Source: Vibrio nitrifigilis
Lineage (GTDB): Bacteria; Pseudomonadota; Gammaproteobacteria; Enterobacterales; Vibrionaceae
Length of the DNA: 64,000 nt
Assembly (NCBI RefSeq): GCF_015686695.1
Contig: NZ_JADPMR010000001.1
Span: forward strand, 1,116,001 to 1,180,000
Direction: 5' to 3'
Part shown: positions 58,052-64,000 of the stretch, in pieces
How positions within the stretch are numbered: the first letter of the stretch is position 1
How the letters are laid out: each line of letters begins with the position of its first letter
Position numbers and translations under genes: made by a program
Notes under the pieces: generated by a model
Databases searched by the model: none
Told to the model about the DNA's origin: nothing
Seen by the model: only the letters and a program-made list of their open reading frames with translations

Positions 58052-59443
58052 GTGGCGACACATAGCAGATATGTCTCGTTGGGGCTGGTCAGTTTACTAT
58101 TAAGTGGTTGTGCTAACTTTAGTGCGGGTAACTTATTTAGTCATTACAGCGCTCAAAACAAAGATCTATACCAAGCGGTGCAATTAGGTGACTACGCACA
58201 AGCTTCTGATGAACTAGATGATGGTATCGCAGGCCCAATACTCGATAACATGGAGCATGGCCGAGTCTATTTTCTAGATCAGCAGTATCCTCAAAGTTTA
58301 GCAAGCTTAGATAAAGCAGACCAAGCGGTGAAAGAGCAGCAGGAGCAAGCGGTCATTTCTTTGTCTCAAAGTGCGACTAGTCTTGGTTCTCTGGCCATTA
58401 ACGATAATTTAAATACTTATACTCCACCTGATTATGAGCTCGGTTTCTTGCATCTTTATCTGGGACTTAACTATCTCAAGCAAGGTCAACTAGAGGATGC
58501 TCTGGTCGAAATGCGCCGTGCCAATGCGGTACAAAAAGCGGCGCGGGAACGCAGAGAACAGGAATTACAACGCGCTCAAGATAAGATGAAATCTCAGGGG
58601 ATCTCTCCTAATATTGGCGTGGTACTTGCTCGTTATCCCGATGCGGGAAACACATTGAAAGCCGTGCAAAATGGCTATCTTTTTCTCTTATCCGCTATTT
58701 TGTATGAAGCCGATGGGAGCTTAAATGATGCCTATGTGGATTATCGGCGTGCGCTCGCTGTTGCACCGAATAACCCTGCTGTGATTGATGGAACCTTACG
58801 CGTAGCGAAGGAACTTGGCATGCAGCAAGATTTGGTGATGTTGAAGAAGCAATATGGTCAGCCCAAGTCATTAAGCAAGTCTCAGGGGCGAGTCATCATT
58901 TTGGATGAACAAGGTGTTGTGGAACCATTATCTGGTTGGAAGTTATCCTTACCACTATTTGACAGAAGCAGTGGTACCTCGTTGTATTCTATTGCTTTAC
59001 CTTATTACCGCCATCAAACGGATAGAGAGAGTGAATCCATCACATTAAACCAGGTAACGGTATCTAATCGATTGTTGGCAGATGTAAATACTATGGCAAG
59101 TCAGGACCTAAGTGAACGCTTACCAACAATTATTGTCAGACAGGTATTACGTGTGGTCGCTAAAGATGTATTACGTCGCAGTACCACCCAAGGCAATGAT
59201 CTCGGTAACTTGGTGTTTAATGTTTGGAATGCACTGACTGAACAACCCGATACGCGAAGTTGGTTAACGCTGCCTGCAAGAGTTGATGCATCTAGCACTG
59301 TTGTTGATGCGGGAGAACAAACTCTGCAGGTTGGGTCGAAAACGTATACATTTAAAGTGACTCCGCAAGGAACAACCTTGGTATGGCTGTCTCGCCAGGG
59401 AGCAAATTCAACCCTTTGGTACAAAGAACTGGGACGATTATGA
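58052..59443 (+). CDS. COG3014-type outer-membrane lipoprotein with TPR-like repeats
   Basis: The 463-residue product starts at GTG 58052 with GGAG at 58042-58045. A lipobox LLSGC (acylated Cys at residue 20) follows a short signal. The central part carries TPR-like repeats (YELGFLHLYLGLNYLKQGQL, YEADGSLNDAYVDYRRALAV). The C-terminal half has a beta-rich region with SGWKLSLPLFDR and ALPYYRHQTDRES. COG3014 proteins are widespread in gammaproteobacteria and lack a clear function. Its stop overlaps the start of ycfL by 4 bp, so they are co-translated, which suggests a joint envelope role with LpoB. Confidence 0.85.
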   Translation: MATHSRYVSLGLVSLLLSGCANFSAGNLFSHYSAQNKDLYQAVQLGDYAQASDELDDGIAGPILDNMEHGRVYFLDQQYPQSLASLDKADQAVKEQQEQAVISLSQSATSLGSLAINDNLNTYTPPDYELGFLHLYLGLNYLKQGQLEDALVEMRRANAVQKAARERREQELQRAQDKMKSQGISPNIGVVLARYPDAGNTLKAVQNGYLFLLSAILYEADGSLNDAYVDYRRALAVAPNNPAVIDGTLRVAKELGMQQDLVMLKKQYGQPKSLSKSQGRVIILDEQGVVEPLSGWKLSLPLFDRSSGTSLYSIALPYYRHQTDRESESITLNQVTVSNRLLADVNTMASQDLSERLPTIIVRQVLRVVAKDVLRRSTTQGNDLGNLVFNVWNALTEQPDTRSWLTLPARVDASSTVVDAGEQTLQVGSKTYTFKVTPQGTTLVWLSRQGANSTLWYKELGRL

Positions 59444-59832
59444 TGAAAATGTGGCTTGTGGCGTTAGCCACCGTAATAGGATTAGCGGGATGTGCTAACA
59501 ACACTGCTGGATTACAGGTTGATGGTGCAAATCAGCGCGTGCTGTTTGGTGATCATGTCCTTGGTAGTCGACTTCGGATAGATGATATCACGACCACGCA
59601 AACTAATGGTCACGCGCGAGGCGTGGTGAGGTTAATAAGCGAATACAATGGCGATCAATCTATTCAATACCGTTTCTATTGGTATGATGACGATGGTCTT
59701 GAAGTGAATATTAATCCTGCTCCATGGAAACAAGTCGTGATCCACGGCGGTGAAACAGTATCACTATCTGAAGTATCGGTTAAACCGAAGGGAACTCAAT
59801 TTAGAGTGCAAATTCGACAGTATAATCAATAA
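59440..59832 (+). CDS. ycfL: YcfL family lipoprotein (DUF1425)
   Basis: The product is 130 residues from the ATG at 59440 (or 129 from 59443); it overlaps the previous stop as ATGA, so translation is coupled. The signal ends in a lipobox LAGC. The mature part has the DUF1425 features RLRIDDITTTQTNGHARGVV and YRFYWYDDDGLEVN. E. coli ycfL is next to lpoB in the same order. Function unknown; an envelope or peptidoglycan role is inferred from neighbours. Confidence 0.88.
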   Translation: MMKMWLVALATVIGLAGCANNTAGLQVDGANQRVLFGDHVLGSRLRIDDITTTQTNGHARGVVRLISEYNGDQSIQYRFYWYDDDGLEVNINPAPWKQVVIHGGETVSLSEVSVKPKGTQFRVQIRQYNQ

Positions 59833-59856
59833 CCTTATAGAGTTTGAGGATCCAAA

Positions 59857-60447
59857 ATGAAAAAAGGTATTTGGGCAGTCGTTGGCTTAGCCGTTTTATT
59901 AGGTGGGTGTGCGAATAAGGTCTCTTACGGAGACGCTCAAGGTGTAGAAACTGTGACTGCAGATTTTGGGTCGACTGACCTGCAAAAAATTGCCTCAGAC
60001 ATGGTTGATAGCATGATGATGTCTGGCTCTGTGGCGGCGATTACTCAAAATCAACGCCCGATCGTATTTGTAGAACGGATTAAAAATAAAACCAGTGAAC
60101 ATATCGATACGGAATCAATTACCGATACCATCAGTACCAAGATGCTTAATTCTGGTAAGTTCCGCTTTGTGGATATGGGACGAGTTGAGTCCGTTCGTAA
60201 ACAGCTTAAATTCCAAAATAATGATGAGCTAGTCAATCAAAGTTCAGCGATTCAATTTGGTAAGATGGTTGGTGCTCAATATATGCTATACGGTAACCTG
60301 TCGAGTATTGTGAAAAACTCAGGCAGTGACAAAGACGTTTATTACAAGATGACAATGCGTCTTATGGACATTCGCACAGGCTTGATAGAGTGGGCGGATG
60401 AAACTGAAATCCGTAAAGACGAGAAACGTAGCCTATTTGGCTTATAA
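59857..60447 (+). CDS. lpoB: LpoB-family penicillin-binding protein activator lipoprotein
   Basis: The 196-residue lipoprotein has the lipobox LLGGC and an LpoB/CsgG-like globular domain (VFVERIKNKTSEHIDTESIT, GAQYMLYGNLSSIVKN, DIRTGLIEWADETEIRK). In E. coli LpoB reaches from the outer membrane to stimulate PBP1b. The Vibrio protein lacks the long disordered linker of the E. coli protein, so the mode of action may differ. It follows ycfL by 24 bp. Confidence 0.9.
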   Translation: MKKGIWAVVGLAVLLGGCANKVSYGDAQGVETVTADFGSTDLQKIASDMVDSMMMSGSVAAITQNQRPIVFVERIKNKTSEHIDTESITDTISTKMLNSGKFRFVDMGRVESVRKQLKFQNNDELVNQSSAIQFGKMVGAQYMLYGNLSSIVKNSGSDKDVYYKMTMRLMDIRTGLIEWADETEIRKDEKRSLFGL

Positions 60448-60477
60448 GTGCGCGAGCTAATATAAAGGAGACGGTCA

Positions 60478-61332
60478 ATGGCAAGGATTGGCTGGGCAGA
60501 AGCATGTCAACTGGATCCCTCACTGCAGTCATTGACTCGTTTCTTTGATGTTGTCCCCGATTATGCACAAACCCTTACAGGAGGCCTAACTAACCGGTGC
60601 TGGAAGGTTGTCTGTCCCGTTAAAGGAGCGTTTGTATGGCGTCCTATCACTTCTATCACACAAGCATTTTCTATTTCACGTTTTCAGGAATATCAAATTC
60701 TTAAGGCTATTGAGAAGGAAAATATTGCTCCCCAAGCTGCATTTATTAATGACCAAGGTTTACTAGTCGCATGGCGAGATGGTCATTCTCTTGAACAAGA
60801 AGCGGATTTTGATACCGTGTTAAAATGTCTCTCTCGCATTCATTTACTCGACAAGCAACGTATTCCAATTGCGCCTTTTAACTATACCGCTCGTATCGAT
60901 CATTACTGGCTTCAACTGCGTGATGAACTCAAAGATGAAGCGCTGGAGAGCTTGTATCAAACATGGCGTTTGCCTCCGGCAGTCGATTTAAATCGTACCT
61001 GCTTATGCCATTTTGATTTGGGAGGTTATAACTTAGTCAAAAATGACGACAGTATCCAAATTATTGACTGGGAATATGCCGGAATTGCAGACCCTTGTTT
61101 AGATTTGGCGTTAAGCATTGTTGCCGCTGACGAAAACCTCCCCGCATCTGTGGCCCGTTACTGTCAGTTAATGAATATCATGGAAGTTGATGAGTGGATC
61201 GATGGTGTAAAAAGTTGGTTACCGCGTACCGAAGTGATGGGGCTGTTGTGGTACTTGCTCGCTTATCAGTTACGTGGAGAAGAGTATTACTTAGAACAAG
61301 CGACACAGTTAAAACAGAGTTTATGTAATTAG
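60478..61332 (+). CDS. thiK: Thiamine kinase (ThiK/YcfN), choline-kinase-like fold
   Basis: The 284-residue kinase-fold protein has the catalytic loop CHFDLGGYNLVKNDDS and metal site IIDWEYAGIADPCLDLA, typical of the APH/choline kinase group. LTGGLTNRCWKV is the nucleotide-binding loop. Its place after lpoB matches E. coli thiK, which phosphorylates salvaged thiamine. The activity is inferred from fold and synteny. AAGGAG at 60465-60470 precedes the ATG. Confidence 0.85.
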   Translation: MARIGWAEACQLDPSLQSLTRFFDVVPDYAQTLTGGLTNRCWKVVCPVKGAFVWRPITSITQAFSISRFQEYQILKAIEKENIAPQAAFINDQGLLVAWRDGHSLEQEADFDTVLKCLSRIHLLDKQRIPIAPFNYTARIDHYWLQLRDELKDEALESLYQTWRLPPAVDLNRTCLCHFDLGGYNLVKNDDSIQIIDWEYAGIADPCLDLALSIVAADENLPASVARYCQLMNIMEVDEWIDGVKSWLPRTEVMGLLWYLLAYQLRGEEYYLEQATQLKQSLCN

Positions 61333-61429
61333 GATCACTGTTTCATCATGAAGCTTGGGTAGAGTAAACAGATACTTATCTAGATAAAATGACTTTAACC
61401 AGTTTGCCAATGGAGCGGAGCAGGGACCT

Positions 61430-61972
61430 ATGATTCTTTATTTACACGGTTTTGATTCAACTAGTCCGGGTAATCACGAAAAAATAATGCAGTTGCAGTT
61501 TATCGACGACGATGTTCGTTTTATTAGTTACAGTACGCTGCATCCCAAGCATGACATGCAACATTTGCTAAATGAAGTGCAAAAATCGATTGAAAGTAGT
61601 GATGATCCTAATCCTTTAATCTGTGGGGTAGGGTTAGGTGGCTACTGGTCTGAGCGCGTTGGATTTTTATGCGGAATTAAGCAGGTATTGTTTAATCCCA
61701 ACTTACACCCTCAAGCGACAATGGAAGGCGTCATTGATCGGCCTGAAGAGTATGATGATATAGCAACAAAGTGTCGTTCAGATTACCGGGACATCAATCG
61801 TAATAGCTGTTTAGTCATTTTATCACGTGATGACGGCGTACTTGATAGCCGTAACTCTGCAGCAGAACTATCACCCTATTACTCTCTGATTTGGGATGAA
61901 GCACAACCGCATAAGTTCCCTAAGATTTCTCATCATCTTCAAACAATGAAAACATTTAAAAACGCTTTATAA
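61430..61972 (+). CDS. ycfP: YcfP/YqiA family alpha/beta-hydrolase-like protein
   Basis: The 180-residue protein begins MILYLHGFDSTSPGNHEKIM, with ICGVGLGGYWSERVGFLCG in the nucleophile-elbow position and the C-terminal HKFPKISHHLQTMKTF. The elbow is GVGLGGY, where active esterases have GxSxGG, so the nucleophilic serine is absent. It may be a non-catalytic or altered member. It is placed as in E. coli, but nagZ, which usually lies between thiK and ycfP, is missing. Confidence 0.88.
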   Translation: MILYLHGFDSTSPGNHEKIMQLQFIDDDVRFISYSTLHPKHDMQHLLNEVQKSIESSDDPNPLICGVGLGGYWSERVGFLCGIKQVLFNPNLHPQATMEGVIDRPEEYDDIATKCRSDYRDINRNSCLVILSRDDGVLDSRNSAAELSPYYSLIWDEAQPHKFPKISHHLQTMKTFKNAL

Positions 61973-61991
61973 TAAAGTGTCGATGAAGTTT

Positions 61992-62025
61992 TATACCCAA
62001 GTGCGCCCATTTAGCCTTGGGTATA
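61992..62025. repeat. Minimal copy of the palindromic repeat family
   Basis: TATACCCAAG (61992-62001) and CTTGGGTATA (62016-62025) are perfect inverted copies with 14 bases between, equal to the outer ends of the 266-bp element with the interior lost. It lies just after ycfP. Confidence 0.6.
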
Positions 62026-62461
62026 GGTTATTTCCCCGCCATTCAATCTAAGCAGTAAGCTCGCTGATTCAGTGACTTTTCCTTCCTACAAAATCAGTGT
62101 TATCCGGTTCTATTTATAAATATGAGTTTTGTCATTAACTTTACCTATTTAATTCCACGTTGTTAATGTGGTTTTGCTGGTTTATTCGGCAAAAGAGAGA
62201 CATTCTTTGGTTGCGTGACAAAATTTGCCCTATATAATGACTCCCATCAAAATAAATTGATAGATATCAAAAAAAACGAAGAGTGAGTATGAAACTCACC
62301 TAAACTTTGATGTTAATTAAGTTCTTTTTATTGGCAGTTGTGGCTCAAACAAGATAACACCTCAAATTAGTGGATAATTTCTTTTCTATTACCCAATTTT
62401 TCAGTTCGGTTTGTGCCGGGCTGAACCACAATTATTAACGTTTATTTTGAGGATTTTTATA
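62026..62461. other. 436-bp AT-rich leader of ndh
   Basis: No gene is found. The region must hold the ndh promoter and probably oxygen-responsive sites. No FNR or ArcA site stood out clearly enough to name. Confidence 0.35.
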
Positions 62462-63751
62462 GTGACTCGCATTATCGTAGTAGGTGGTGGCGCTGGTGGC
62501 CTAGAATTGGTAACCAAACTTGGACGCACTTTAGGGCGTAAAAATCGCGCAACTATCACCTTGGTAGATCGTAAATCTAGCCACTTGTGGAAACCGCTAT
62601 TACATGAAGTAGCTACTGGTTCATTAGATGAAGGTGTCGATGCATTGAGCTATCGTGCCCACGCTCGTAATCATAGCTTTGACTTCCAGTTAGGCAGTTT
62701 AGAGTCTATCGACCGAGACAAAAAAACCATTACGTTATCTGAATTAAGAGATGATTCCGGTGAGCTATTAATGCCTCAGCGTGAGCTGGAATACGATATT
62801 CTTGTGATGGCGATCGGTTCAACGTCCAATGACTTCAACACCGAAGGCGTTCGTGACCACTGTATTTTCCTTGATAGCCCTGAACAAGCTCACCGTTTCC
62901 GTAGCGAAATGAATAACGAATTCCTTAAATTGCATGCGCGCCATGGGCAAGGTAGTGTTGATATTGCCATTGTTGGTGGTGGGGCAACTGGGGTCGAACT
63001 CTCTGCTGAGCTTCATAACGCAGTCACTGAGTTACGTAACTACGGGTTTGGTGATTTAGATTCTAGTAAGCTCAACGTTAACCTTGTAGAAGCGGGTGAA
63101 CGTATTCTTCCCGCTTTACCACCACGCATCTCTGCAGCCGCTCATCAAGAACTGACTAAACTGGGTGTCAATGTTCGTACCGCTACTATGGTGACTAAAG
63201 CGGAAGCGGATGGGTTAGTGACGAAAGATGGTGAAAAGATCCACGCAAAAATCATGGTATGGGCGGCTGGCATTAAAGCTCCTGATTTCATCAAGGATAT
63301 TGCTGGATTAGAAACAAACCGTATCAATCAACTGGTGGTTAAAGAAACGCTACAAACGACTCGTGATGACGATATCTTTGTTATTGGTGATTTGGCGCAA
63401 TGTACTCAACCGGATGGTAAATTTGTTCCGCCACGTGCGCAAGCTGCACATCAGATGTCATCTCTTGCGTTCAAAAACATCATTGCAAAACTGAATGGTC
63501 GAGAAATGAAACCTTATATCTATAAAGATCACGGTTCATTAGTCTCTCTTAGCCGTTTCTCTACCGTAGGAAGTCTGATGGGTAACCTAACGAAAGGCTC
63601 TATGATGGTTGAAGGGCGTATTGCTCGTATGGTGTACATTTCTCTGTACCGTATGCACCAGATGGCCTTGCACGGCATGATTAAAACAGGCTTGATGATG
63701 TTAGTCGGACGCATCAACCGAGTGTTAAGACCTAATTTAAAACTCCATTAA
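62462..63751 (+). CDS. ndh: NADH:quinone oxidoreductase type II
   Basis: The 429-residue flavoprotein starts at GTG 62462 (GAGG at 62448-62451); an ATG at 62411 adds 17 unlikely residues. Two dinucleotide-binding loops are clear: RIIVVGGGAGGLELVTKLG for FAD and IAIVGGGATGVELSAEL for NADH. DDIFVIGDLAQCTQPDGKFV is the second FAD motif. The C-terminal amphipathic region with basic residues binds the membrane. It passes electrons from NADH to quinone without pumping protons. Confidence 0.97.
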   Translation: MTRIIVVGGGAGGLELVTKLGRTLGRKNRATITLVDRKSSHLWKPLLHEVATGSLDEGVDALSYRAHARNHSFDFQLGSLESIDRDKKTITLSELRDDSGELLMPQRELEYDILVMAIGSTSNDFNTEGVRDHCIFLDSPEQAHRFRSEMNNEFLKLHARHGQGSVDIAIVGGGATGVELSAELHNAVTELRNYGFGDLDSSKLNVNLVEAGERILPALPPRISAAAHQELTKLGVNVRTATMVTKAEADGLVTKDGEKIHAKIMVWAAGIKAPDFIKDIAGLETNRINQLVVKETLQTTRDDDIFVIGDLAQCTQPDGKFVPPRAQAAHQMSSLAFKNIIAKLNGREMKPYIYKDHGSLVSLSRFSTVGSLMGNLTKGSMMVEGRIARMVYISLYRMHQMALHGMIKTGLMMLVGRINRVLRPNLKLH

Positions 63752-63763
63752 GATTTTTGGTAT

Positions 63764-63795
63764 AAAAAAAGCAGCTTTCGAGCTGCTTTTTATTT
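63764..63795. terminator. Terminator between ndh and GNAT gene
   Basis: AAAAAAAGCAGCT-TTCG-AGCTGCTTTTTATTT, with A and T tracts suited to both convergent genes. Confidence 0.92.
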
Positions 63796-63816
63796 ATGCT
63801 TAATAATCAGTTTGAA

Positions 63817-64000
63817 CTAGTCTGGAATAATAGAGTAAACCGCTCCGTCTTTCGGCTGATCATGGTACATGAAACGATTGCGCGCGATCGTTTCCAATTG
63901 AGCCCCACACTGTTTGGCTAACAGCTGGCTGGGCAGATTATCTGGATCACACACAATCTCAAGACGTGTCAGTTTAAGTTGGCTGAAACTAAACTCTACC
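63817..64000 (-). CDS. GNAT family acetyltransferase, C-terminal part (cut by window edge)
   Basis: On the minus strand an open frame enters from the right edge and stops at 63817, giving the last 60 residues. It contains RLEIVCDPDNLPSQLLAKQC, GAQLETIARNRFM and the end DGAVYSIIPD. The pattern, with the final segments I-V-C-D-P-x-N-x-x-S and G-A-Q-L-E, is that of the RimJ/RimL-type GNAT fold. The substrate is unknown and the N-terminus lies outside the window. Confidence 0.8.
   Translation of the reverse strand, partial: VEFSFSQLKLTRLEIVCDPDNLPSQLLAKQCGAQLETIARNRFMYHDQPKDGAVYSIIPD

Overview
The window reads as part of the main chromosome of a Vibrio-type gammaproteobacterium. The gene order tig-clpP-clpX-lon-hupB-ppiD-comEA-cmk-rpsA-ihfB-lapAB-pyrF, then cysB, ald/lrp, ftsK, dsbB-nhaB/fadR, and hinT-ycfL-lpoB-thiK-ycfP-ndh is that of vibrios. 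FadR carries the long internal insertion described for Vibrio FadR, and a ComEA-type competence protein lies beside ppiD. I saw no rRNA, tRNA, phage gene, insertion sequence or CRISPR array. Base composition looks even, with strong codon bias in tig, rpsA and clpX.

Bases 1-12160 look accessory and metabolic: a truncated M20 amidohydrolase divergent from a LysR regulator, a major facilitator exporter, a CitMHS carboxylate transporter, and a plant-glycan unit. That unit holds a GPH sugar symporter, a cytoplasmic GH43 glycosidase, an 83-residue secreted protein of unknown function and a secreted GH3 glycosidase with a PA14 insert. Secreted GH3 probably trims oligosaccharides, the symporter imports them and GH43 finishes them inside.

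Bases 12200-21470 hold single-purpose genes: a LysE-type exporter, glutaredoxin 2, a GGDEF-EAL membrane protein paired with a small periplasmic molybdopterin-fold protein, a GNAT-nitrilase fusion, L-serine dehydratase and SelO. A 266-bp, TA-flanked, highly folded palindromic repeat sits at 16488-16753, and pieces of the same family recur at about 13671, 28078 and 61992.

Bases 21470-28050 form a C4-dicarboxylate module: dctPQM behind a textbook sigma-54 promoter, then dctD and dctB on the opposite strand. Bases 28050-37440 are the proteostasis cluster (tig, clpP, clpX, lon with a sigma-32 promoter, hupB, ppiD) plus comEA. The tig leader contains several consecutive hairpins. Bases 37600-43000 carry cmk, rpsA with an autoregulatory-type leader, ihfB, the LPS-control pair lapA/lapB, and pyrF.

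Bases 43000-57270 hold miaE, an uncharacterised membrane-anchored protein, cysB, a methyltransferase, the ald/lrp pair, ftsK, dsbB, nhaB, fadR and, most interestingly, a stand-alone CARF-nuclease (DUF1887, Card1/Can2-like; the family of V. cholerae VC1899) with an intact PD-(D/E)xK centre and no CRISPR locus nearby. Bases 57640-64000 hold hinT, three consecutive lipoprotein genes (COG3014 type, YcfL, LpoB), thiK, ycfP, ndh and the end of a GNAT acetyltransferase.
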